From contig CAYTLK010000003.1 in assembly GCA_964438515.1 (NCBI GenBank), positions 62,001 through 126,000 on the forward strand: a stretch of 64,000 nucleotides of DNA, read 5' to 3'. Under the pieces are notes generated by a model that saw nothing but the letters and a program-made list of their open reading frames with translations, had not been told where the DNA came from and did no database searches. Every line of letters begins with the position of its first letter. Positions within the stretch are counted from its first letter, which is position 1. The stretch is from RGIG3701 sp964438515 (lineage in GTDB: Bacteria; Planctomycetota; Planctomycetia; Pirellulales; Thermoguttaceae). Made by a program: the position numbers and the translations under genes. Shown here in pieces: positions 51,370 through 59,500 of this stretch.

Positions 51370-51475
51370 TTTACAGCATCTGACCATTTGAAAATTCGTT
51401 TTCAGCGCCGCGGCGGCAGGCGTTTCGCGATTGCGGAACGACGAGGAAGCGAAAATTCACAGTGCGTCGGGTATA
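51370..51475. repeat. Palindromic repeat, family 1 copy 5 (diverged)
   Basis: Outer arms CATTTGAAAATTCG and GCGAAAATTCACAGTGCG. The inner hairpin is CGTT-T-CGC-GATT-GCG-G-AACG, with CGC/GCG in place of CTC/GAG. It is the most diverged copy and ends 13 bases before the desulfoferrodoxin start. Confidence 0.72.
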
Positions 51476-51488
51476 AAAGGACCCAAAA

Positions 51489-51881
51489 ATGAAAAAGTTC
51501 GAAATCTATCGCTGTCCTATCTGTGGAAACATGGTAGAAGCACTCAATGACGGTTCCGGAAAACTGGTTTGCTGCGGTAAACCGATGGAAAAACTGGACG
51601 CAAATACCGTCGATGCGTCCGTGGAAAAGCACGTTCCCGTTCTTTCCCGAGGAGAATACGGCGTGAAAGTCGTTGTGGGTTCGACCGAGCATCCGATGGT
51701 TGATGAACATCATATTGCATTCATCGAAATCCACTCTGCCGACCGTCTCCAGCGTAAATACCTGAAACCGGGAGAGGCGCCGACTGCGGAATTCAGCTGT
51801 CCTCCGACCGGCTGCGACCGAAATATTCAGCCGGACGCGGTGGCGTTTTGCAACCTGCACGGCTTGTGGAAAAACAAGTAA
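51489..51881 (+). CDS. Desulfoferrodoxin (superoxide reductase)
   Basis: 130 residues, two-iron type. The N-terminal desulforedoxin-like domain (center I) has CPIC and CC at about residues 9-12 and 28-29. The center II ligands are present: EKHVPV (Glu and His near 47-48), EHPMVDEHH (two His) and CNLHGLW at the C-terminus (Cys and His). The enzyme reduces superoxide to peroxide without making oxygen, typical of anaerobes. The flavodiiron gene downstream fits an oxygen-defence pair, although 320 bases containing a repeat separate them. Confidence 0.95.
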   Translation: MKKFEIYRCPICGNMVEALNDGSGKLVCCGKPMEKLDANTVDASVEKHVPVLSRGEYGVKVVVGSTEHPMVDEHHIAFIEIHSADRLQRKYLKPGEAPTAEFSCPPTGCDRNIQPDAVAFCNLHGLWKNK

Positions 51882-51898
51882 AAATCAAAAAATCAGTA

Positions 51899-52008
51899 TT
51901 ATGCTGGTTCCACAATAAAATTCAGTTTTCACAAAGACTGTAAGAGCCGTGGTGCATAGCTCCAACGGCGGACGGGAAAACTGAAATTCAAAACAGTGTT
52001 CGTATAAA
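51899..52008. repeat. Palindromic repeat, family 2 copy 2
   Basis: Nearly identical to 24743-24853, with the same CAGTTTTC/GAAAACTG outer arms and CCGT/ACGG hairpin. The rest of the gap to 52205 contains GAAAGC/GCTTTC (about 52053-52070) and AT-rich tracts but no gene. Confidence 0.82.
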
Positions 52009-52205
52009 TTCAAAATTCACCCTTTTCCCCTCAAGTGAGAGCGACATTTTGAAAGCGCTTGCTTTCCTCTCCGCTGAGGTCAAAATCAACGGGAAGCGCG
52101 AGAAATCGGTTTCCTGTTGATTGTAATTATACAATATAAAATAAAACAGAATTAAATATACATTTATATATACATATATATAAATAAATATAAAGGAGTA
52201 AATCC

Positions 52206-53387
52206 ATGCACACGGAACTTTTTCCGGGAATCGACTGGGTCGGATACGTAGATTGGAACATTCGGGACTTCCACAGTTACAACACGGAACGAGGAGCCAC
52301 GTACAATTCCTATCTGATTCGTGATGAAAAAATCGCGCTCGTTGATACGGTAAAAAAAATGGCGGCCGACGCGCTGCTGAAAAATGTTTCCGAACTTGTG
52401 GATCTCAACAAAATCAATTACATCATCTGCAATCATGCGGAACAGGACCACGCAGGCGCAATGAGCCGCGTCGTCGCGCAGCTTCCAAATGCGGAAATCG
52501 TCTGCACCCCGAAATGTCGTGAAATTCTCAGCGGATACACCGACACAACCGGCTGGAAATTCCACCTGGTGAGCAATGGTGAAACACTTTCGCTCGGAAA
52601 AAACACGCTGACCTTCATTCACACACCGATGGTGCACTGGCCGGACTCGATGTTTACATACGTTGCGGAAAAGAAACTTTTGTTCTCGATGGACGGTTTC
52701 GGTCAGCATCTCGCTTCGAGTGAACGATTCGACGATGAAATTCCGCTCGACATTTTGATGGAAGAAGCGAAAATTTACTACGCAAACATCGTATATCCGT
52801 ATGGAGCGCAGGTCGCCAAGGTGCTTCAGGCGACTGCTGGTCTGGAATTTTCGATGATTGCTCCCAGTCACGGCCTCATCTGGCGCAAGAATATTCCCGC
52901 GATTCTCGACGCCTACAAACGCTGGTCCTCCAAAACGGCCGACAAAAAAGTCGTAATTTTTTACGACACGATGTGGGAAAGTACGGAAATCATGGCGAAC
53001 GCCGTTTACGAAGGTGTTTTATCCGTTCCAGGCGTCAAATGCGAAAAATTTCACGTCCGAAAAAGCACACTCACGGAAGTCGCTACCGCCTGCATGGACG
53101 CAAAATGCTGCGCACTCGGAAGTGCAACACTGAATACGCTCCCCACCCCCACAATGAGTGCCGTCATGAACTACCTGCAGGGACTTCGTTTCCCGATTTG
53201 CGGCGCACTCGCGTTCGGTTCCTTCGGCTGGGGAAAAGGCGCGGTGGAGGAAATTTCCGCCTGGTTTGAAAAAGTGCAATGGACGCCCGTGACGAACGGA
53301 ATCAAGGCCAAATGGCGTCCAACGCCAGAAATTCTCGCTGAATGTGTGGAAGCCGGACGGCTGCTCGCACTCAAAGCGCTGGAATAA
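52206..53387 (+). CDS. Flavodiiron protein (FprA-type A flavoprotein)
   Basis: 393 residues. The N-terminal metallo-beta-lactamase-like domain holds the diiron ligands: His77-x-Glu79-x-Asp81-His82 (HAEQDHAG), a His in PMVHWPD, an Asp in LFSMDGFGQH and a His in IAPSHGLIWR. The flavodoxin domain starts at about residue 255 (KVVIFYDTMWESTEIMANAVYEG). Such enzymes reduce oxygen to water or NO to nitrous oxide. No rubredoxin domain is fused, so an outside electron donor is needed. AAGGAG precedes the ATG. It lies after the desulfoferrodoxin gene on the same strand. Confidence 0.94.
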   Translation: MHTELFPGIDWVGYVDWNIRDFHSYNTERGATYNSYLIRDEKIALVDTVKKMAADALLKNVSELVDLNKINYIICNHAEQDHAGAMSRVVAQLPNAEIVCTPKCREILSGYTDTTGWKFHLVSNGETLSLGKNTLTFIHTPMVHWPDSMFTYVAEKKLLFSMDGFGQHLASSERFDDEIPLDILMEEAKIYYANIVYPYGAQVAKVLQATAGLEFSMIAPSHGLIWRKNIPAILDAYKRWSSKTADKKVVIFYDTMWESTEIMANAVYEGVLSVPGVKCEKFHVRKSTLTEVATACMDAKCCALGSATLNTLPTPTMSAVMNYLQGLRFPICGALAFGSFGWGKGAVEEISAWFEKVQWTPVTNGIKAKWRPTPEILAECVEAGRLLALKALE

Positions 53388-53397
53388 AAGGAAGTCA

Positions 53398-53630
53398 TAA
53401 AAACACAGTATTAAAAAGTTTTTGACCCGGTACGACTGGGAGCGAGTAACTGGGGGAAAAACAACATTCAAACTGTTCTTTCCCCACGATCGGAACGACA
53501 TTACGGGAGCGTTTTGTTTTCTCCCGTCAGGGTGGAAACACTGCCACGGTGCAAAAGACCTTTGAAACACAACGTTCATTGTACGATTTTTACACAGCAA
53601 TGCTTTTGTAAAAATTTCAAATCGGAGGTT
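53398..53630. repeat. Palindromic repeat, family 3 copy D (fullest copy)
   Basis: Begins AAAACACAGTATTAAAAAG, matching the left end of copy A, then GTTTTTGACCCGGTACGAC as in copy B. A hairpin GGGGGAAAAACA/TGTTCTTTCCCC lies at about 53451-53487, and a second GGGAG-CTCCC stem at about 53508-53528. The right part CGTTCATTGTACGATTTTTAC matches copy C. Bases 53631-53767 hold nothing I recognise. Confidence 0.72.
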
Positions 53631-53767
53631 TTTACAGCCTCCCTGACAAAAAAACGAACGACTTCCTCTTTTTTTGCGTAAAAATGAGAAACATTTCGTT
53701 TTTTTGGTCCAGATTATAATAATTTCCCTAAAATCGTTAAATTTTAAGCATTTTTTTTGAAAAAAAA

Positions 53768-53796
53768 CCGACATTATTATAAAACGGTGGTATAAT
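53768..53796 (+). promoter_or_regulatory. Putative promoter for the glycan gene run
   Basis: CCGACA (53768-53773), 17-base spacer, TATAAT (53791-53796). The ATG of the sugar transferase gene is at 53832. Confidence 0.45.
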
Positions 53797-53831
53797 ATAG
53801 AACACAGTTGCAACATTTATTTTTTTAGTGG

Positions 53832-54794
53832 ATGAATTTCCGCTTCCACTCTTTTCCATCACATAATTCAATGTCCATAGTATCGACCCATATTGAAAAA
53901 TTTACTTCCAGCAAAAGAGTCCCTGAAAATACGGCACTTTCGCAGGAACACGCAATGACGCCAAAGGCGATTTGTACCTCGGCGGAGTCCGAAGAACTGC
54001 CGCTTGTTGGACCGGAACCCATTGTTCCGTCTGCGTACTTTACGTGGAGAATCTGGTTTGATCGTTTCGTGGCGCTAATGTTGCTGATTCCAGGACTGCC
54101 GATCATGCTGGCCGTCACAATTCTTCTATTTTTAACGTCCGATGGTCCGATTTTATACAAACAGCGCAGAGTGGGTAAAAACGGCAAAATTTTCACGCTG
54201 ATGAAATTTCGCTCCATGATTCCGGACGCTGAGAAAAAAACCGGGCCGGTTTGGACGAGTGTGAACGATCCGCGAATTACAAAGCTGGGAAAATTGCTGC
54301 GCGCGTCGCATCTGGACGAACTTCCGCAAATTTTCAATGTGCTGAACGGCGACATGCTGCTGATCGGTCCGCGGCCGGAACGCCCTGAATTTACCTGCCA
54401 TCTGTCGCGTGAGATTCCTGGTTACGATAATCGAAGTCTCATTCCTCCGGGAGTGACGGGCCTTGCACAAATTAATTTGCCGCCGGACACCGACCTTGAA
54501 AGTGTGCGTCGAAAACTGACGCTCGATCTGGAATACATCCGTGAAGGTTCGTTCAAAATGGATCTACAGATTTTTGTAGCAACATTCATGCGTCTGTGCC
54601 TCCTCCCCGGCACGATTTGCATGCATTGGACTGGAATTTACAGAGATGTTGTGGTTCCGGATTCTATGCGCCGCGAAAATGCGTACAATCCCATGTTCAA
54701 AACGTACACGGACGGTATCGCTATGCAGGAGCGGAACTCCAAAGGTCGTCAAAAAAATCGGGAACATCTGACGGAAATGGCCGCGAATGAATGA
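53832..54794 (+). CDS. Undecaprenyl-phosphate sugar phosphotransferase (bacterial sugar transferase)
   Basis: 320 residues. One membrane helix (about 75-97, VALMLLIPGLPIMLAVTILLFL) followed by the catalytic PglC/WcaJ-type domain: DGPILYKQRRVGKNGKIFTLMKFRSM, then LRASHLDELPQIFNVLNGDMLLIGPRPERPEF with the conserved Asp-Glu pair and GPRP. The family transfers a sugar phosphate to the lipid carrier on the inner face of the membrane, the first step of a polysaccharide. The ORF overlaps the next gene by eight bases. No Shine-Dalgarno is seen. It heads a four-gene run of exosortase-associated glycan type. Confidence 0.92.
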   Translation: MNFRFHSFPSHNSMSIVSTHIEKFTSSKRVPENTALSQEHAMTPKAICTSAESEELPLVGPEPIVPSAYFTWRIWFDRFVALMLLIPGLPIMLAVTILLFLTSDGPILYKQRRVGKNGKIFTLMKFRSMIPDAEKKTGPVWTSVNDPRITKLGKLLRASHLDELPQIFNVLNGDMLLIGPRPERPEFTCHLSREIPGYDNRSLIPPGVTGLAQINLPPDTDLESVRRKLTLDLEYIREGSFKMDLQIFVATFMRLCLLPGTICMHWTGIYRDVVVPDSMRRENAYNPMFKTYTDGIAMQERNSKGRQKNREHLTEMAANE

Positions 54795-55671
54795 AAATAA
54801 GGGATGCGGCGGTCCCAAAGTGTTTCGAAACGCGTTCACCGTCGATGTTGAGGATTTTTATCAGGTTTCTGCTTTCGAAAAATTTATCGATCGAAGCAAT
54901 TGGGCTGATTATCCGCAGCGTATTACGGAAAGTTTGCCGCGTTTGCTGGATTTGACGGCAGAACATCACGTTCACGGAACCTTCTTCATCCTCGGCTGGC
55001 AGGCGGAAAAGCATCCCGATTTGATACAAAGTATCGTACGAGCTGGTCATGAAATCGGTTTCCACAGTTTTTCGCATTCTTTAATCTACAATATGATTCC
55101 CGACGCTCTGCGCGAGGAGCTTCGGCGCGGAAAGAAACTTTTGGAAGACCTCAGCGGCCAAAAAGTCGAAGCGTTCCGTGCGCCCAGTTTTTCCATCACG
55201 AAAAAGTCCCTTTGGGCGCTCGAAATTCTGGCAGAAGAAGGATTTCTGTACGATTCAAGCATTTTCCCCATCTACCACGACCGTTACGGAATTCCTGACG
55301 CGCCGCGCGAGATTCATGCTTTGAATACTGCACATGGAACCCTCTGGGAGTTTCCACCTTCTGCGGTGAAGCTCGGTTCCATGAATTTCCCTGTTTCCGG
55401 CGGCGGTTATTTTCGTTTGTATCCGTACGCTCTCACACGTCATTTTTTACGGAAAATCAACACTAAAGAAAATCGTCCGTTTATCTTTTACGTTCATCCT
55501 TGGGAAGTGGACCCCGATCAGCCGCGCCTTCCTTTCGGTTCACGTGCCGTTCAGTTCCGACATCGGGTGGGTTTGAGCCGTAATCTGGAAAAGCTGCACA
55601 AACTTTTACAGGATTTTTCTTTTTACACATTATCCGAGGCTGTAAAGTACGAAATAAAGAAAATGGAATAA
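54787..55671 (+). CDS. Polysaccharide deacetylase, exosortase-associated type (DUF3473-like)
   Basis: 294 residues. The NodB-fold motif VDVEDFYQVSAFE at the start carries the catalytic Asp, HGTFFILGW and HEIGFHSFSHS supply the His ligands, and EAFRAPSFSI is motif 3. The C-terminal part with GGGYFRLYPYALTRHFL and FIFYVHPWEVDPDQPRL is the DUF3473-like region of the XrtA/PEP-CTERM-linked polysaccharide deacetylase family. It removes acetyl groups from glycan. Its ATG overlaps the previous gene's end, showing coupling. Confidence 0.92.
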   Translation: MNENKGCGGPKVFRNAFTVDVEDFYQVSAFEKFIDRSNWADYPQRITESLPRLLDLTAEHHVHGTFFILGWQAEKHPDLIQSIVRAGHEIGFHSFSHSLIYNMIPDALREELRRGKKLLEDLSGQKVEAFRAPSFSITKKSLWALEILAEEGFLYDSSIFPIYHDRYGIPDAPREIHALNTAHGTLWEFPPSAVKLGSMNFPVSGGGYFRLYPYALTRHFLRKINTKENRPFIFYVHPWEVDPDQPRLPFGSRAVQFRHRVGLSRNLEKLHKLLQDFSFYTLSEAVKYEIKKME

Positions 55672-55704
55672 TCCGTTTGTATCAATTTTACAGTTTTTGT
55701 GTTT

Positions 55705-56955
55705 ATGAAAATTCTGTTCATCACTCATCGTTTTCCACATCCGCCGAACCGGGGAGACCGCATTCGGTCCTTCCATTTTTTGAAACGATTTTCGGAAATG
55801 GGGTCGGTTACGCTCGCAACGTTCTACGAACAGACGCCGTCTGCCGAATCGCAGGCGGTTTTGGAGTCGCTTTGTTCTGAAATCGTCGCGTGTCGTTGGG
55901 AAAAACGTCGAAAATGGCTGCGAGCCGGCCGAGCGTTTCTGTGCGGAAAAACGATGACCGAAGGATTTTTTCACAGCAAAAAGTTCCAAAATCAGCTTCG
56001 GAAATGTGTGCAGGAAACAAAATTCGACCGAATCGTCATTTTTTGTTCCAGCATGTTTCAGTATGCGGACCTTTTCAAAGGCACTCCGAACGAAACGACC
56101 CCGCTTTTGGTCGATTTGGTCGATGTGGACAGCCAAAAATGGTTCGATTATGCGGCTTACACCCGCGGACTGAAAAAGTACATTTTTCAAAAAGAGGGAT
56201 TTCGGCTTCGTCAGCTCGAACTGAAAATCGGAAGGCACAGCGACGCACTGACGGCCGTCACGCCTGCTGAAATCGAACTGTACCGCAAAATAGCGGAAGA
56301 TGCGCAAACTACAAAAGATACGCAAAATATCTGTCCGCTTTTTGTGGTTCCAAACGGAGTGGATACGCAATATTTTGATCCGGAACGACACGAACTCGCT
56401 GCGGTTCCAGTGATTCCGGAACGCCTCGTTTTTGTGGGAGCGCTTGATTATCGTGCAAATATAGAAGGAGTCGAATGGTTCGTGAAAAACGTGTTTTTGA
56501 CGCTTCACGAACGTTTTCCGACCTCTACTTTCGAATTGGTTGGAAGTCGGCCGACCGCCGCCCTCAAACGGCTCGCCGCCCAAACGCCCGGCGTCCTTTT
56601 GGCGGGAACCGTCCCGGATGTTCGTCCGTATTTGAAGCAGGCGTCCGTCGTCGTTGTTCCTCTTCAGGTGGGGCGCGGCCTTCAAAATAAGGTTCTTGAA
56701 GCGTGTTCCATGAATCGGCCGACGGTCGTTTCGACGTGTGCCGCGGAAGGAATCGAACCGGAAACACAGGCAGAATTGCGCATTTGCCGTCATTCAGACG
56801 AATGGTTCACGACGCTTTCCGAACTGTTTCAAAATTCGGAAACACGTGAAAAAACAGGACGAAACGGACGTCAAAAGGTTCTTGCACATTACAGCTGGAA
56901 CGTACAGTTAAATGTACTGGAATCGTTACTGAACGAAACCGTACACCGAAACTGA
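55705..56955 (+). CDS. Glycosyltransferase, exosortase-associated (TIGR03087-like)
   Basis: 416 residues from the ATG at 55705; a GTG six bases earlier is in frame. The GT-B fold glycosyltransferase begins MKILFITHRFPHPPNRGDRIRSFHFLK, which is typical of the stp1/TIGR03087 group found with exosortase A. The donor-binding C-terminal half carries LVFVGALDYRANIEGVEWF, then VPLQVGRGLQNKVLEACSMNRPTV, the usual sugar-nucleotide site (EAC-type glutamate). It adds a sugar to a lipid-linked glycan in the cytoplasm. It starts 33 bases after the deacetylase gene. Confidence 0.9.
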   Translation: MKILFITHRFPHPPNRGDRIRSFHFLKRFSEMGSVTLATFYEQTPSAESQAVLESLCSEIVACRWEKRRKWLRAGRAFLCGKTMTEGFFHSKKFQNQLRKCVQETKFDRIVIFCSSMFQYADLFKGTPNETTPLLVDLVDVDSQKWFDYAAYTRGLKKYIFQKEGFRLRQLELKIGRHSDALTAVTPAEIELYRKIAEDAQTTKDTQNICPLFVVPNGVDTQYFDPERHELAAVPVIPERLVFVGALDYRANIEGVEWFVKNVFLTLHERFPTSTFELVGSRPTAALKRLAAQTPGVLLAGTVPDVRPYLKQASVVVVPLQVGRGLQNKVLEACSMNRPTVVSTCAAEGIEPETQAELRICRHSDEWFTTLSELFQNSETREKTGRNGRQKVLAHYSWNVQLNVLESLLNETVHRN

Positions 56956-57003
56956 CCGAAATTGTATTTCAGACCCTAAGGAAGTCGTAAAACCGGAGAG
57001 ACC

Positions 57004-58320
57004 ATGAAAGGGTATTTGTTCGTTTACATTCTGACCATCATAGGGATGCTCGGATCGCTCTTTTCCCCTTATATGGGAATATGTATCTACATATTGTTTG
57101 GAGTTTTGCAGCCGAACGCCCTCTGGTATTATTCTCTGGATGATACTTTTTTGAACAGCGGTCTCGGATTTTCCGAGGTGGTTGCGTACCCCACCATCAT
57201 CGGCTGGCTTCTGAACCACTGCGGAAACCTGAATTTCGGTAAAGCGACGCTCCCTGCGGCCTGCATCATCGCTTACGCCTGCTGGGTGTTTCTGTCCTCG
57301 ACCGCAACCGGATGGAACATTTACGGTCAAGTACAGATTTTGATGAACTGTCGTATGATTATTGCAATGCTAATCGTACTTTCGCTTTGTGACACGCCCA
57401 GAAAATTGCGTCTCCTCGTTTGGGTTTTACTCGTTGCAAACGGTTTCGTTGCGTACGAATTAAACATCTCGTACATTCATGGTTTTAACCGACTCCAGCA
57501 AACGGGTTATGCGGGAATGGATAATAACTTTTTCGCGGTTTCTATGGTCGTCGGAACGGTACTGGCGTTCTTCATTGGACTTTCCGAAAGAAAAATCTAT
57601 CTGAAAGGAATCGCGTTTTTGGCGATGCTTCTTCAGGCTCACGTCATCATGTTTTCCATGTCGCGCGGCGGAATGCTCGGCTTGCTCGTAGCGTTCATTC
57701 TGATTTGCATCGTGATAGAGAAAACGCCGTTGAACGTCACCGTCATGATTATTGCTTTCATGCTTTTTTCCACCATGGCCGGACAAAGTGTAAGAGACAG
57801 ATTCTTCAGCGCGTTTGTGAACATGGAGGACCTCGACGGTTCCGCACAGTCCCGTCTGCACAGCTGGAAAAACTGTCTCGTCGTGATGAAGGAACGACCC
57901 GTTTTCGGCGTCGGCGTCAAAAACTGGACGAGTTATTCCACAAACCGATTCGGAATGTTCCTCGAAGCGCACTCCACCTGGTTCCAAACGGCTGTGGACT
58001 CTGGAATTCCGGCACTGCTCCTTTTATTGGGGTTCTTCGGTTCAACTGCAACCCGTTGTTTGCCTTACATTTTCGGTGCGGCCCGCGCCCCCACAAGGGA
58101 GCAGCAGATTTACGTACAAATGACGTTCGTCGCGGTTTGTTCCTATTGCGTTTCGTCCCAGTTCGTCTCGCTTTACGCATTGGAAAACGTGTTTTACGTC
58201 GCGACAATCGGTTTGGTGGTGTTCAAACAAACTTACTTGAAAAAAGTGAGTGATGAAATTCAGGAATCGGAAGAAATGCTGGAACAACAGCGAAAAATGG
58301 GATATTCCGACCCCATGTAG
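57004..58320 (+). CDS. O-antigen ligase-like membrane protein, exosortase-associated type
   Basis: 438 residues with about ten membrane helices. The N-terminus MKGYLFVYILTIIGMLGSLFSPYMGICIYILFGVLQPNALWYYS matches the DUF5935 region of putative O-glycosylation ligases linked to exosortase A. The Wzy_C part lies at about 290-345 (GVGVKNWTSY, HSTWFQTAVDSGIPALLLLLGFF). Such proteins polymerise or attach glycan in the periplasm. GGAGAG precedes the ATG. Last gene of the glycan run. No exosortase gene or PEP-CTERM protein lies in the window. Confidence 0.88.
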   Translation: MKGYLFVYILTIIGMLGSLFSPYMGICIYILFGVLQPNALWYYSLDDTFLNSGLGFSEVVAYPTIIGWLLNHCGNLNFGKATLPAACIIAYACWVFLSSTATGWNIYGQVQILMNCRMIIAMLIVLSLCDTPRKLRLLVWVLLVANGFVAYELNISYIHGFNRLQQTGYAGMDNNFFAVSMVVGTVLAFFIGLSERKIYLKGIAFLAMLLQAHVIMFSMSRGGMLGLLVAFILICIVIEKTPLNVTVMIIAFMLFSTMAGQSVRDRFFSAFVNMEDLDGSAQSRLHSWKNCLVVMKERPVFGVGVKNWTSYSTNRFGMFLEAHSTWFQTAVDSGIPALLLLLGFFGSTATRCLPYIFGAARAPTREQQIYVQMTFVAVCSYCVSSQFVSLYALENVFYVATIGLVVFKQTYLKKVSDEIQESEEMLEQQRKMGYSDPM

Positions 58321-58464
58321 CCCCTTCGCGAATGTACCACCCGGAAATTCCATGCGATTTCACACCGTATGAAAATCGCACATGATTTCATTTTTCCGAA
58401 TACAGCATGTAGGATTTTTGTCACAAGAAAATATCTAGGATTCCGAAAACAAGGACCTTCAAAA

Positions 58465-59424
58465 ATGAATAACGAACCAAATATCAAATTCTCCGAGCAC
58501 ACTGGGAATCCGCCTCAGGAAGCGGCGAAGCAGTCTCAGGAGGTTCTAAAAATTACACTTTTAGGAGCGGTAATCAACTTCATTCTGGTTATTTTGAAAT
58601 TTTTTGCCGGAATTGTTGGGAAAAGTTCCGTTTTGGTTGCGGACGCCGTCCATAGTTTGAGCGACCTCGTGACGGATCTCGTCGTCATCGTGGGTGCACG
58701 CTACTGGGAGAGACCGGCCGACGAGGAACATCCGTACGGTCACGCCAAGCTGGAAACGCTCGTTACATTATTCATAGGCGGAGCCTTGATGCTCGTCGGA
58801 TTTCGGCTAATTTTTGGAGCTGTAACGACGTTGCACGAAATGATTTCCAATCCGGGCGCGCCTCACGATGCACCAGGCGTCATTGCGCTGGTAGCGGCAA
58901 TCATTTCCATCGTCGTGAAAGAATTTCTGTATCAGATTACCGCACGTACCGGCTTGAGAATTCACTCTTCTGCGGTTGTGGCGAATGCGTGGCACCATCG
59001 TTCGGACGCATTAAGCTCCATTCCTGCGGCGATGGCGGTCGGTTTTTGTCTCCTTTGGGGACCTTTTTACGCCTTCCTCGACCCTGTTGCGACCGTCCTT
59101 GTAGGAGGAATGATTCTGTATGCGGCCTGGATGATTATGTATCCGACGTTCGGAACATTGATGGACGTCAGCGCATCAGAAGAAACCATTGAAAAAATCC
59201 GCGAAGTTGTGAACGCGATTCCCGGAACCAAAAACCCGCATCGTATCCGTACACGAAGCATGGGACACGGATTTGATGTCGATCTGCACGTCTGGGTCGA
59301 CGGAAATACGACCGTTTATGAGAGTCACGCGCTGGCGCACACCATTGAGAATCAGCTGAAAGAGGCGCCAAACCTTCAAATCGTCGATGTGATTGTACAC
59401 ATTGAACCTATTCGAAAATCATAA
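58465..59424 (+). CDS. Cation diffusion facilitator (CDF) metal transporter
   Basis: 319 residues from the ATG at 58465, which has AAGGA upstream; an open frame continues back to 58369. About six membrane helices. The metal site motifs are DAVHSLSDLVTD in helix 2 (about residues 56-67) and HHRSDALSS in helix 5 (about 175-183). A cytoplasmic C-terminal domain (about 225-319) ends in HTIENQLKEAPNLQIVDVIVHIEP. CDF proteins export Zn, Fe, Co or Mn against protons; the metal cannot be told. It converges with the RND gene over a shared terminator. Confidence 0.94.
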   Translation: MNNEPNIKFSEHTGNPPQEAAKQSQEVLKITLLGAVINFILVILKFFAGIVGKSSVLVADAVHSLSDLVTDLVVIVGARYWERPADEEHPYGHAKLETLVTLFIGGALMLVGFRLIFGAVTTLHEMISNPGAPHDAPGVIALVAAIISIVVKEFLYQITARTGLRIHSSAVVANAWHHRSDALSSIPAAMAVGFCLLWGPFYAFLDPVATVLVGGMILYAAWMIMYPTFGTLMDVSASEETIEKIREVVNAIPGTKNPHRIRTRSMGHGFDVDLHVWVDGNTTVYESHALAHTIENQLKEAPNLQIVDVIVHIEPIRKS

Positions 59425-59442
59425 CGATAATCACTTATAAAA

Positions 59443-59490
59443 ACTCCCGGCTTCAAAATATTCCGATATTCTGAAACCGGGAGTCTGTTT
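59443..59490. terminator. Bidirectional terminator between CDF and RND genes
   Basis: ACTCCCGG-c-TTCA (59443-59455) pairs with TGAA-a-CCGGGAGT (59472-59484), with AATAT/ATATT near the loop. T-rich ends lie on both sides. Confidence 0.87.
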
Positions 59491-59500
59491 TTCCTGCGTC

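Noticed and set aside
55630..56793. 387-codon minus-strand frame
   Set aside because: Antisense to the glycosyltransferase, with no motif and biased composition.
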